Below are positions 6,664 through 15,233 of a DNA stretch of 16,855 nt, piece after piece. Source of the DNA: Ilumatobacteraceae bacterium (GTDB lineage Bacteria; Actinomycetota; Acidimicrobiia; Acidimicrobiales; Ilumatobacteraceae); assembly GCA_025463305.1 (NCBI GenBank), contig JAOBWK010000006.1, positions 1-16,855 on the forward strand, given 5' to 3'. The notes under the pieces are model-generated. The model was given only the letters and a program-made list of their open reading frames with translations. It was not told where the DNA came from and did no database searches. Position 1 is the first letter of the stretch, and every line of letters starts with the position of its first letter. A program made the translations under genes and the position numbers.

Positions 6664-9600
6664 TCAGCCGGCGAAGTAGGCGTTCACGTCGGCGAGCAGC
6701 TGCGTGTCCTGCTGGGTGAAGATGCACACCTCGCCACCGGCACCGACCTGGGTGATGACGGCGTTGGCGATCGTGTCGCCCGGCCCGTAGTTCAGGTTCG
6801 ACGCCGTGGGCGGCTCGCTGCCGCACGGGTACACCGTGGCGTATCCGGCGCCTGCTGCTTCGGTGACCGTCACGTTGAGCACCACGGCGGTGGCGTTCGA
6901 CGGCACACCGCCCCGACCGGTCACCACGACCTCGGTCACCGATCCTGCGGGCCGCACACCGAGCGCCTGCGACTGGCCGTCGGTGGTGAGTCCGGTCGGC
7001 CGGGAGTCGAGCAGGCGAGCCGGTACGAGCGGGGTGAGCGACGGATCGGACGGGAAGTAACCGTTCACGTCGGCGACGAGGTCGGTGGCGGCCTGGCTGA
7101 AGATGCACACCTTGCCACCGTCGCCGATCTTGGTGACGACGGCGTTGGCGATGGTTTCACCTGCGACGTAGTTGAGGTTCGACGCGGTCGGTGGCTCGCC
7201 GCCGCACGGGTACACCGTGACGTACCCGGCGCCCTGCGCACCGGTGACCGTCACGTTGAGCACGGCGGCCGACGCATCGGCGGGCACCCCGGCCCGACCG
7301 GTGACCTGGACCTGCGTGACCGACGCGGCACCCGCCTGGCCGATGCCGGCGCTCACGCCGTCGGTCGTGAGCTGACCCGGACGCGTGTCGAGCAGGCGAG
7401 CAGGCACCAGTGAGGTGAGGCTCGAGCCCTGTGGGAAGTAACCGCTCACATCGGCCAACAGGTGCACCTGCGATTGGGTGAACAGACAGACCTGGCCGTT
7501 GGTGCCGACCTTGGATGCCACCAGGTTGGGGATCGTCTGGCCGACGACGTAGTTGACGCTCGACGCGGTCGGCGGGTCGCCACCGCACGGGTACACGCTG
7601 ATGTAGCCGGCGTCAGCCGCCACGGTGACCGTGATGTTCAGGACGACGGCCGCTGCGTCGGCCGCCACGCCACCTCGGCCGGCGACCGTGAGCGCGGTCA
7701 CGCTGCCCGGTGCGCGGAGCCCGATGCCGCTGAACTGACCATCGGTCGTCGGACCGCCGTCACGGGTGTCGAGCAACCGCGCCGGGAGGAGCGACACGAA
7801 CTTCGGCGTCGGTGTCGTCACCGGCGGCGGCGAGGAGTCGACGGCCGCCGGCGTCGTGGCCGAGGCGGATGCTGACCCCGGACCCGACCCAGCGACGTTC
7901 GAGGCCTTGACCGTGAACGTGTAGGTGGTGCTCGGCGTGAGCCCGGTGATCGAGGCCGACGTCCCGGCGACGGTGACCGCAGCGAGCGCCGAACCACCGG
8001 TCGACGGCGTGACCGCGTAGCTGATGATCGGCGATCCGCCGTTGCTCGACGGCGCCGCCCAGGAGACGTTGATCGACGACGTGCTCGCCGCGGCGGCCGT
8101 GACGCCAGTCGGTGCGCCGGGCACCGTGATCGTCGTCATCGCGTTCGATGCCGCGGATGCGGGTCCCGGTCCGACGGCGTTGGTCGCCGTCACCTTGAAC
8201 GTGTAGGTGGTGCCGTTTGGCAACCCGGACGCCAGATAGAACGTCGCCGGCCCGACGGGGAACGTCGGCTGCGCAACGCCACCGATGTAGGGCGTGACGG
8301 TGTAACCGGTGATGGCCGAACCGTTGCTCGCGGGTGCGGTCCACGACACGAACGCCTGTGCAGCGCCGGGTCCTGCGGTCGCCGTGACCGCCGTCGGCGC
8401 AGCGGGCTGCGCACGCGGTGTCACGGCGTTCGATGCCGTCGAGAACGCACTGGGACCGCTACCGGCCGCCGTCACCTTGAAGGTGTACGACGTCCCGTTG
8501 GTCAGACCCGTGATCAGCGCCGACGTCACGCTGGCGCCGAGCACCGTCGTGGCGGGCTGTGCCGTCGCGCCGATGAAGGGTGTGATCGTGTAGCCGGTGA
8601 TTCCCCCGTCGAGGAACGGTGGGACCCAGTTCACCGTCGCCGCGCCCGCCGACGGAGATGCCGTCACGGTGGTCGGCGCGCCCGGCGTCACCGCAGTCGC
8701 GCCACAGCCGTACTCGACCGTGTCGTCGATGAACCATCCCGGGTAACTGAAGTCGACGTAGCTGTCGATGCCGAAGCGGAAACGGAACTTCACCAACTGG
8801 CCGGTCAGCGAACTGGTGTCGACGCGAGTCGTGATGTAGCCGCCCGAGTTGGCGCCGTAGGCCGCCTCCGACGCATAAGGGTTGCTATAGCCGGGATCGA
8901 TCGTTGCCGCGGGTGGATTCACGACGGTCAGCCCGCTGATGTTGTGCCATGCCGTCCCATCGGTGGTGTATTCGACGACTCCACCGTCGTACACGTCCGC
9001 CGCCGTGCTGTAGTCGGTCTCGAACGAGTGCTGGAAGCTGAAGTACGACGGAGATGCCGGAACCACGAACGTGTTCGTCATCTGCAGGATCGAGGCGCCC
9101 TGCGGACCCGTGTTGTCGACGACGTTCAACGCATGAGTTCCCGATGAGCCGGAGCCCGTGAAGTAGGTCCACGGAGCACCGTTCCCGGACGTCGCCGTGG
9201 TCCACTGCCCGGTGGTCGACTCCATGTTGTCGGAGAACGCCACGGAGTTCCGAAACAGCCCGGTTCCGCACACGGGAACCGCGCTGTACGTTCCAGACGT
9301 CGGGCGGAGGTTCATCTCCGTCGCCTTGACGGCCTTCGACACCTGCTGACAGTCGGTCACCGTGATGGCCCCGTTGGTGGAGCCGACCGGGGTGGTTCCG
9401 ACGAGGTTGTTGCACGCCTGCGGGAGCGCGACGTACTCGTCGAGGTAGTCCGATCCCGGCGTCAGCAGCGTCGTCTCGAGCTGGTAATAGATCGCCGCCG
9501 CCTTCGGCAGGCCGAGACCGGTGATGGTCTGACCGTTGAACGAACCACCGTCCGTGATCAGGAAGTCGGCCTTGTTGTTGACGCCGCTGTTCGTGTGGAC

Positions 9601-10986
9601 GTCGTGGTTGTCACTGGTGTCGTCGACGTAGAGCGGGCTCTGCACTCGGTCAGGATCGCTGTAGACCGTCGGATCCTTCATGCTCCGGATGGCACCGATG
9701 ACGAGGTCTTCACCGAGGAGCCACTTGTTGGCCGGCGTGTCATTCGGACCCACGTTCACCTGATCGATGAACTCGCCCATCACGTCGGACATCGATTCGT
9801 TCAGCGCTCCCGACGCGCCGTAATACAGCAAGCCCGACGTGTACTGGGTCACGCCGTGGGTCAACTCGTGACCGACGACATCGTCCGCGTTCGCATATCC
9901 CTGGCCGTACACCATCTGCGAGCCGTTCCAGAATGCGTTGCCGTATGGGCAGTGCGAGCTGTCCGGGCAGTAGCGAACGGTGGACTTCAGCGGGAGGCCG
10001 AGGTTGTCGACGCTGTCGCGGCCGAACTGGGTCTTGTAGAAGTTGTACGTGATGCCCGACAGGTCGTAGGCGTTGTCGGCATCGGGATGAGCCGCACCGA
10101 CCGGCGCCTGGCCTTCCGTGCGCACTGGCGTGGTGCAGGTCGGCGGAAGCGTCGTGCTCTCCGCGTTGTCGCACACCGAGCGGTTCAGCGCGGCTTCGGT
10201 CTGGTCGAACTGCAGCGCGATCGTGCCGTCACGCGCGTCGACGGCGACGAAGTAGTCGGGATCGCCGATGGCGTTGCGTACGTCGAACCGCCACACCAGG
10301 CGTGTCCCGAGCGCGGCATTCGCGCCGAGCAGCGACGGGTCGTAGATCGACAGCGTGCCGTCCTCGGCGGAGAGCGTCGATGGGTCGACGCCGGCGACCT
10401 TGGCCACGAGCGCGACGGCGCTGGCAGCCGCATCGCCGATCGCGACCGTCGGTGTGGTGTCGATGTCGAGGTTCGGCGACGCCTCGCCGGTTGCGGACTG
10501 CACGGCACCGTTGGCACCGACTTGTACGGCGACCTGACCGGCGATCACGGGGACGCCGTTGTAGGTCTGTTGATAGCGAACGGCTCCGCCTGTGTCGCCG
10601 CGGAAGGACTGCGACTGGACCAGATCGGTGGAGGCGTCCCGGATGCCGAACAACGCGCCGTAGCTGTCGACGAACGATCGTCCGATCGTCTCCTGGCTGG
10701 CCCCGCCCTTGGCCTGGAACGCCCGATCGTCGTTGACGCCGATGAAGGTCACGACGCCGTCGCCGTTGCTGTCGGCGAAGGTGGCGTTGCCACCCGTGTC
10801 GGCCTCGAGCTGGCTCCGCAGTGCATCATTGGTCGCGCCGCCCCTGCCGCCGTCGTCGGCGGGATGTGCCCCGGCTGGTCGCGCCGTGGCCGCCGCCGGC
10901 GACGCGGCGACGGTGACCACCGACAAACCGGCCGTGGCCGCCACGAGGCAGAGGGTGGCCCCGAAGGCCATCGAACGATTTCGCAT
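6664..10986 (-). CDS. Secreted M4 (thermolysin-like) metalloprotease with three FnIII domains and three surface repeats
   Basis: 1440 residues, far longer than ordinary M4 proteases. Signal peptide 1-~34 (MRNRS, hydrophobic core, AAATA). Propeptide ~60-270 with an FTP-like part (YGALFGIRDASTDLVQSQS) and a PepSY-like part. Catalytic domain ~300-560: HELTH at 373-377 (Zn ligands H373 and H377, catalytic E374), third ligand E397 in GALNESMSD, and H464 in DNHDVHTNSGVNNK, equivalent to thermolysin H231. The H373-E397 spacing of 24 equals thermolysin H142-E166. Residues ~575-762 are a beta-rich MAM/immune-inhibitor-A-like domain (FSDNMES...GWFIDD). FnIII domains lie at ~767-857, 860-950 and 956-1046. 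After a Pro/Thr linker (1050-1062), three surface repeats run ~1064-1184, 1192-1311 and 1318-1438. There is no LPXTG or C-terminal membrane helix. The start at 10986 is chosen for its signal peptide and GGTGA 4 nt upstream; ATG 11007 is possible. Confidence 0.93.
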   Translation of the reverse strand: MRNRSMAFGATLCLVAATAGLSVVTVAASPAAATARPAGAHPADDGGRGGATNDALRSQLEADTGGNATFADSNGDGVVTFIGVNDDRAFQAKGGASQETIGRSFVDSYGALFGIRDASTDLVQSQSFRGDTGGAVRYQQTYNGVPVIAGQVAVQVGANGAVQSATGEASPNLDIDTTPTVAIGDAAASAVALVAKVAGVDPSTLSAEDGTLSIYDPSLLGANAALGTRLVWRFDVRNAIGDPDYFVAVDARDGTIALQFDQTEAALNRSVCDNAESTTLPPTCTTPVRTEGQAPVGAAHPDADNAYDLSGITYNFYKTQFGRDSVDNLGLPLKSTVRYCPDSSHCPYGNAFWNGSQMVYGQGYANADDVVGHELTHGVTQYTSGLLYYGASGALNESMSDVMGEFIDQVNVGPNDTPANKWLLGEDLVIGAIRSMKDPTVYSDPDRVQSPLYVDDTSDNHDVHTNSGVNNKADFLITDGGSFNGQTITGLGLPKAAAIYYQLETTLLTPGSDYLDEYVALPQACNNLVGTTPVGSTNGAITVTDCQQVSKAVKATEMNLRPTSGTYSAVPVCGTGLFRNSVAFSDNMESTTGQWTTATSGNGAPWTYFTGSGSSGTHALNVVDNTGPQGASILQMTNTFVVPASPSYFSFQHSFETDYSTAADVYDGGVVEYTTDGTAWHNISGLTVVNPPAATIDPGYSNPYASEAAYGANSGGYITTRVDTSSLTGQLVKFRFRFGIDSYVDFSYPGWFIDDTVEYGCGATAVTPGAPTTVTASPSAGAATVNWVPPFLDGGITGYTITPFIGATAQPATTVLGASVTSALITGLTNGTSYTFKVTAAGSGPSAFSTASNAVTPRAQPAAPTAVTATAGPGAAQAFVSWTAPASNGSAITGYTVTPYIGGVAQPTFPVGPATFYLASGLPNGTTYTFKVTATNAVGPGPASAASNAMTTITVPGAPTGVTAAAASTSSINVSWAAPSSNGGSPIISYAVTPSTGGSALAAVTVAGTSASITGLTPSTTYTFTVKASNVAGSGPGSASASATTPAAVDSSPPPVTTPTPKFVSLLPARLLDTRDGGPTTDGQFSGIGLRAPGSVTALTVAGRGGVAADAAAVVLNITVTVAADAGYISVYPCGGDPPTASSVNYVVGQTIPNLVASKVGTNGQVCLFTQSQVHLLADVSGYFPQGSSLTSLVPARLLDTRPGQLTTDGVSAGIGQAGAASVTQVQVTGRAGVPADASAAVLNVTVTGAQGAGYVTVYPCGGEPPTASNLNYVAGETIANAVVTKIGDGGKVCIFSQAATDLVADVNGYFPSDPSLTPLVPARLLDSRPTGLTTDGQSQALGVRPAGSVTEVVVTGRGGVPSNATAVVLNVTVTEAAGAGYATVYPCGSEPPTASNLNYGPGDTIANAVITQVGAGGEVCIFTQQDTQLLADVNAYFAG
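6667..7797 (-). repeat. Three tandem ~120-residue surface repeats in the first protease
   Basis: Each unit opens LxPARLLD(T/S)R, then T-DG, SVT, V-GR-GVP, VLN(I/V)TVT, VYPCG, PTAS-(L/V)NY, (P/A)N-V, and VC(L/I)F, and closes ADV-(G/A)YF. One cysteine in VYPCG and one in VC(L/I)F recur in every unit. At DNA level the three copies have diverged by many substitutions, so this is an old domain array and not a recent DNA duplication. No function is known to me. Confidence 0.85.
7843..8688 (-). repeat. Three fibronectin type III domains in the first protease
   Basis: Three ~90-residue units, each beginning P-(G/A)-AP-x-x-VTA, with a VxW or VSW strand, GYT(I/V)TP or SYAVTP, and closing G-(T/S)-(S/T)-YTF-(K/T)-V-(T/K)-A. 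These are rigid spacers common in secreted bacterial hydrolases. The downstream paralogue has only two, so one unit was gained or lost after the gene duplication. Confidence 0.8.
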
Positions 10987-10990
10987 GAGG

Positions 10991-10995
10991 TCACC
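10991..10995 (-). promoter_or_regulatory. Shine-Dalgarno GGTGA of the first protease
   Basis: GGTGA on the minus strand, 4 nt before the ATG at 10986, matches the 3' half of the SD consensus GGAGGTGA. It favours this start over the in-frame ATG at 11007, which has nothing comparable close by. Confidence 0.5.
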
Positions 10996-11113
10996 ACTGA
11001 ACACCATCTGAACGCTTCTTGTCCTCTGGGGATCGTCAAGATCCGCGCCGCTACTCGATGGCCAGCTTGGACCACGACCGTCCCACCAGCGTCCATCGGA
11101 CGGAACGGGGACA

Positions 11114-11144
11114 GAGACCTCGCGCGGACAGCGAAGTAGGTCTC
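11114..11144. promoter_or_regulatory. 7-bp inverted repeat in the spacer between the two protease genes
   Basis: GAGACCT (11114-11120) and AGGTCTC (11138-11144) with a 17-bp spacer. It lies about 130-160 bp upstream of the first protease's start on the minus strand. It may be an operator half-site pair; role unknown. Confidence 0.3.
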
Positions 11145-11145
11145 G

Positions 11146-11200
11146 CGCTCCGTGAGATGAGGCGCAGTCAGTGGCGGCACCAAACCTCACGGAGCGTGAG
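11146..11200 (-). terminator. Overlapping hairpins after the second protease gene
   Basis: CGCTCCGTGAG (11146-11156) is the exact reverse complement of CTCACGGAGCG (11186-11196). Independently, CTCACG (11186-11191) and CGTGAG (11195-11200) form a 6-bp stem with a 3-nt loop. On the minus strand the small hairpin comes 15 nt after the stop at 11216 and is followed by GTTTGG, then the long-range arm. The two pairings are mutually exclusive. The simplest reading is a terminator between the tandem protease genes. Confidence 0.5.
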
Positions 11201-11215
11201 CCAGAGCGGCGACCG

Positions 11216-14200
11216 TCAGCCCGTGAACGCGCCGTCGACATCGACGACGAGGTGGGTCGCGTGCTGCGTGTACACGCAGACCGTGCCGCCCGTGCCGAGG
11301 GTCGCGATGACCGCTGCAGCCACCGTGCCACCCTCGACCGTGTTGAGGTTGGACGTGCCAGGCCGTGGCGTCCCGCATGCGTACACGGTGATGAACCCGG
11401 TGGCGGTCGAGTCGGTGGCCGTCACGTTCAACACGACAGACCGCGCACCAGCGGGAACACCACCGCGTCCTGCGACGGCCACCTGAGTCACTGAGTCGTC
11501 AGCCAGCAGGCCCAGGTTCTGTTGCTGACCATCGACGGTGACGCCACCCGCCCGCGAGTCGAGCAGACGGGCGGGAGCCAGCGGGGTGAACGATGCGCCC
11601 GGCGCGAAGGAGCCGCCGACGTCGAGCACCGCATCCGTGGCGACGTTCGCATAGACACAGATCGTGCCACCGTCACCGAGCTTCACGAACGCCGCATTGG
11701 CGATCGTCTGGCCCGCGTCGAAGTTGAGGTTCGAAGCGGTCGGGGGTTGCTGACCACAGGGGTATGCCGTGAGGTAGCCGGCGGCTCCAGGGTTCGTTGC
11801 AGTCAGGTTGACCACGGTCGCTGTCGCGTTGGCGGGTATGCCGGCGCGCCCGGTGATCTGCACAGTCGTGACTGACCCGGCCGCGAGTTGGCCGATGCCG
11901 TTGCTCACGCCGTCCGCAGTGGTCAACCCGGGTCGGGTCTCGAGCAGGCGAGCGGGCACGACGGGCGTCAGGCCTGCGGAGATCGGAACGAATCCACTCG
12001 CGTCGACGATCAGATGCGCCGCGGCGTCCGTGTACAAGCACACCTGCCCGGCCGGACCCACCTTCGAGACGACCAGGTTCGCAACCGTCTGGCCGAGCGC
12101 GAAGTTCACGTTGGATGCCGTCGGGCGGTCGGCTCCGCATGGGTAGACGGTGACGAAGCCCGATGCGTCTGCGCCGGTGATCGTGACGTTCAACGTGACC
12201 GCCGCAGCATCGGCCGGGATGCCGGCTCGGCCGAGCACGCTGAGCGGCGTGGTGCTATCGGCCGACCGCAGCCCCAGTCCGCTGAACAACCCATCGACCG
12301 TGGGCCCACCGGCGCGGGTGTCGAGGAGGCGACCCGGCGCAAGCGACACGACTCCCTGGGGCGTCACCGGTGCCGATGGCGCCGACGCAGAGCCCGTGCC
12401 GAGCGCGTTCCGAGCGGTGACGGTGAACCGGTGGACCACGCCGTTGGCGAGGCCCGAGACTCGGAACGTGCTGCTCACGCCGACGAGGATCGGGTTCAAC
12501 GCCGTGTCATCGGCGATCGGTGTGATCGCGTAGCCGGTGATCGGCGATCCACCGTCGTTGGTCGGTGTCGTCCACGAGACGGTCACCGCGCCATCACCGG
12601 CGAGGGCGGCCACACCAGTGGGTGCGGAGGGCGGCCCGGTCGGTGTGACCACGTTCGATGCAGCGGAGGAAGCGCTGCTGCCGGCGGCGTTCAGGGCCGT
12701 CACGGTGAACGTGTATGGCGAGCCGTTGGTCAGGTTGGTGACGACTGCAGTCGTGATGTTCGCGACCGTCGTCGTCGCTTGGGCGACGCCGCCGATGGAC
12801 GGGGTGATCGCATATCCCGTGATCGTCGCACCGCCGTCGAACGCTGGGGTGCTCCACGTCAACGACGCCTGAGCGTTGCCCGGCGTTGCGACGACGGCAA
12901 TCGGCGCCTGTGGAACGCTCGCCGTGCCGCAGCCGTACAACGACACATCGTCGATGAACCAACCGGGGAAGACCGTCGTCGGGAAGTTGTCGATGCCGAA
13001 CACGTACCGGAAGCGCACTGATTGGCCGGCGAGAGGGCTCGTATCGATGATCGTCGTGACGAAGCCGGCATCGAAGCCGCCGAACGCCAATCGCCCGTTG
13101 AGCGGGTTGCGGATTGCGGGCGAGCCGGATCCGAGCTTCGACAGGACGATCGGGTAATCGTGGACGGCACCCAATGACGGCGTCGACAGGGAGCCGTCGA
13201 TGTCGGTCCACGTGGATCCTCCGTCGGTCGAATACTCGACGACGCCTCCGTCGTAGACGCCTCCGGAGTCGGTGTCGGTCTGGACCGAGTGCTCGAAGCT
13301 GAAGGAGGACTTCCCGAGCGGGACCGGGACAGACCTCGCCATCGCGAGCGTCGACGTTCCGGCCGGAGCGGCATTGTCGACAACGTGCATCGAACGGTTG
13401 CCCGATGTGGACGCCTGCGTCGAGTACGTCCAGGTTGCGCCGTGTCCGTTCGTGGACCCCACCCAGTTACCGCTGTCGGTCTCCATGTCATCGGCGAATG
13501 CGATCGCGTTCCGCACACCAGACGCGCACACGGGCACGGCCGTGCCGACGTCGCCGGGCTTCCGGCTCATCTCCGTGGCGACCACCGTCTTGGCGACCTG
13601 CTGGCAGTCGGATGACGTGATGCCGACGACACCGATCAGATTGGTGCATGCCTGTGGCAGCTGCCGGTACACGTCGGAGTAGTTGGAGCCTGGCGTCAGC
13701 AGTGTGGTCTCGAGCTGGTAGTAGATCTTGGCTGCCTTGTCGATGCCGAGCCCGGTGATCGTCTGGCCGTTGAACGATCCGCCGTCGGCGATCAGGTAGG
13801 CGGCCTTGTTGTTGACACCGCTGTTCTCGTGCACGCCCCGGTTGTCGGCGGACCCGAGGTAGTAAAACCCGCTCGACATCTTGTCGGGGTTGGCGAACAA
13901 GGTCGGGTTCGCCATGTTGCGGATGGCGCCGCCGGGGATCTGCTCGCCCAGGTTCCAGCGATCGCTCGGCGGGTCAGCTCCGCTGACCGTGCTGGTGAGG
14001 TCGATGTACTCGCCCATCACGTCTGACATCGACTCGTTGAGCGCCCCGGATTGTCCTTCGTAGATCAAGCCCGAGGTGAACTGCGTGACGCCGTGGGTCA
14101 GCTCGTGTCCGACCACGTCGTCCGCGGTCGCGAACCCAGCTCCGTACACCATCTGGTTGCCGTTCCAATAGGCGTTCGCGTACGGGCACGGCTGGGTCGG

Positions 14201-15226
14201 GTCGCAGTAGCGAACCGTCGACGCCAGCGGGAGACCGGCGCCGTCGAGGCTGTCTCGGCCGAATCGGCTGCTGTAGAAGTCGTAGGTCACGCCGGACAGG
14301 TCGTACGCCGAGTTGACATCGGCGGCGCTGACCGTCGAGCTGTCGGCGACGGGCGCCTGACCCTCGACGCGAACGGGTGACGTGCACGTCTCGGGGAGCG
14401 AGTCGTGGTTGTCGTTGTCGCAGACCGTTCGGTTGAGCGCGGCCTCGACCTGATCGAACTGCAGCGCGACGGTGCCGTCGTGGGCGTCGATCAACACGTA
14501 GCGGTTCACGTCGCCCGCCGCCGAGCGGACGGCGAACTGCCAGACGAGCCGCGTACCGAGCGGGTCGTCGATGTCGAGCAGGCTCGGGTCGTAGACCGAG
14601 AGTGTCGGCGTGCCGGCGTCGAGAACTGATGCGTCGACACCAGCGGCGCGAGCCGTGAGCGCGACCGCGGAAGCGGCTGCGTCCTGCGGGGCGACCGTCG
14701 GTGTGGTGTCGATGCCGCGCTGGTCGGTGGCCTCGCCCGTCGACGACAGGACGGCGCCGTTCGCAGCGACCTGCACCGCGATCACGCCGGCGATGACGGG
14801 CACGCCGCTCACGGTCTGCTGGTAGCGGGCAGCACCGCCCGTGTCGGTGTCGCCGGTGAACGCCTGCGTCTGGCGAAGATCCCTGCTCGCGTCGGCGATG
14901 CCGAACAACGGTGCGAACTGGTCGACGAACGTGCGCCCGACGGATGTGAGGCTCGCGTTCGACGCCGCCTGCAGCGGGCGCTGCGCGGATCCGCCGATGA
15001 ACGTGACGTCGCCATCGTCGGCCTCGCCGAACGCCGCGCGGCCAGCGGTCCGAGCCGACAGCTCTGCCCGCAACGCCGTCCCTTGGTCGTCGGCGCCATC
15101 GCGCGGAGCGCGCGTCGGCGTCGTCGATGTCGCTGCAGCGGCGTGCGCGTCTGCGATCAGCGGCACGCTCAACAGCGCGACCGCGATGCAGAAGGCGCCC
15201 CCGCGGGCCTTCTTTCCGTACATCAC
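11216..15226 (-). CDS. Secreted M4 (thermolysin-like) metalloprotease with two FnIII domains and three surface repeats
   Basis: 1336 residues counted from the GTG at 15226; the ATG at 15223 immediately after it is the alternative. Signal peptide ~1-32 (YGKKARGG, then hydrophobic AFCIAVALLSVPLIADAHAAA). Propeptide ~60-275 with FTP- and PepSY-like parts (APLFGIADASRDLRQTQ; RYQQTVSGVPVIAGVIAVQV). Catalytic domain ~300-560: HELTH 374-378 (H374, H378, catalytic E375), E398 in GALNESMSD, H466 in DNRGVHENSGVNNKAAYL. MAM-like domain ~573-766 with FEHSVQTDTDSGG and PGWFIDD. FnIII domains ~771-862 and 867-957, then three surface repeats ~958-1080, 1087-1207 and 1214-1336. It aligns with the neighbouring protease almost without gaps through the catalytic region, so they are tandem paralogues. 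There is no SD. A secreted, cell-associated or environmental protease role is expected; substrates are unknown. Confidence 0.93.
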   Translation of the reverse strand: MMYGKKARGGAFCIAVALLSVPLIADAHAAAATSTTPTRAPRDGADDQGTALRAELSARTAGRAAFGEADDGDVTFIGGSAQRPLQAASNASLTSVGRTFVDQFAPLFGIADASRDLRQTQAFTGDTDTGGAARYQQTVSGVPVIAGVIAVQVAANGAVLSSTGEATDQRGIDTTPTVAPQDAAASAVALTARAAGVDASVLDAGTPTLSVYDPSLLDIDDPLGTRLVWQFAVRSAAGDVNRYVLIDAHDGTVALQFDQVEAALNRTVCDNDNHDSLPETCTSPVRVEGQAPVADSSTVSAADVNSAYDLSGVTYDFYSSRFGRDSLDGAGLPLASTVRYCDPTQPCPYANAYWNGNQMVYGAGFATADDVVGHELTHGVTQFTSGLIYEGQSGALNESMSDVMGEYIDLTSTVSGADPPSDRWNLGEQIPGGAIRNMANPTLFANPDKMSSGFYYLGSADNRGVHENSGVNNKAAYLIADGGSFNGQTITGLGIDKAAKIYYQLETTLLTPGSNYSDVYRQLPQACTNLIGVVGITSSDCQQVAKTVVATEMSRKPGDVGTAVPVCASGVRNAIAFADDMETDSGNWVGSTNGHGATWTYSTQASTSGNRSMHVVDNAAPAGTSTLAMARSVPVPLGKSSFSFEHSVQTDTDSGGVYDGGVVEYSTDGGSTWTDIDGSLSTPSLGAVHDYPIVLSKLGSGSPAIRNPLNGRLAFGGFDAGFVTTIIDTSPLAGQSVRFRYVFGIDNFPTTVFPGWFIDDVSLYGCGTASVPQAPIAVVATPGNAQASLTWSTPAFDGGATITGYAITPSIGGVAQATTTVANITTAVVTNLTNGSPYTFTVTALNAAGSSASSAASNVVTPTGPPSAPTGVAALAGDGAVTVSWTTPTNDGGSPITGYAITPIADDTALNPILVGVSSTFRVSGLANGVVHRFTVTARNALGTGSASAPSAPVTPQGVVSLAPGRLLDTRAGGPTVDGLFSGLGLRSADSTTPLSVLGRAGIPADAAAVTLNVTITGADASGFVTVYPCGADRPTASNVNFALGQTVANLVVSKVGPAGQVCLYTDAAAHLIVDASGFVPISAGLTPVVPARLLETRPGLTTADGVSNGIGQLAAGSVTTVQITGRAGIPANATATVVNLTATNPGAAGYLTAYPCGQQPPTASNLNFDAGQTIANAAFVKLGDGGTICVYANVATDAVLDVGGSFAPGASFTPLAPARLLDSRAGGVTVDGQQQNLGLLADDSVTQVAVAGRGGVPAGARSVVLNVTATDSTATGFITVYACGTPRPGTSNLNTVEGGTVAAAVIATLGTGGTVCVYTQHATHLVVDVDGAFTG
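11219..12355 (-). repeat. Three tandem ~120-residue surface repeats in the second protease
   Basis: Same module as in the neighbouring protease: openings LAPGRLLDTR, VVPARLLETR and LAPARLLDSR; VYPCG, AYPCG and VYACG; VCLY, ICVY and VCVY; closings VDASGFV, LDVGGSF and VDVDGAF. The cysteine pair is kept in all three although the closing motif has drifted. The last unit ends at the protein's C-terminus, so nothing follows it as an anchor. Confidence 0.85.
12356..12916 (-). repeat. Two fibronectin type III domains in the second protease
   Basis: Two ~90-residue units starting PQAPIAVVATPG and PSAPTGVAALAG, with LTW and VSW strands, ITGYAITP in both, and closing SPYTFTVTA and HRFTVTA. They occupy the same place as the three-unit array of the paralogue. 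Confidence 0.8.
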
Positions 15227-15233
15227 GGGGTCA

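Noticed and set aside
9595..11139. 514-codon plus-strand open frame inside the first protease region
   Set aside because: It lies antisense to the signal peptide, propeptide and HELTH region of the protease. Its composition (Val/Arg/Gly/His-rich) is that of a shadow frame, with no recognisable domain.
10986..11331. Upstream extension of the first protease to an in-frame start at 11331
   Set aside because: The added residues are Arg/Ser-rich, would bury the signal peptide 115 residues inside the protein, and run through the terminator-like hairpins between the genes.
11888..13021. 377-codon plus-strand open frame opposite the second protease's repeats
   Set aside because: Arg/Gly/Asp-rich translation with no domain, antisense to FnIII and surface repeats that align well with the paralogue.
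6664..15226. The repeats inside the two protease genes as a recent DNA-level tandem amplification or assembly error
   Set aside because: Copies are only moderately similar at protein level and differ widely in bases and FnIII number, so they are old domain duplications.
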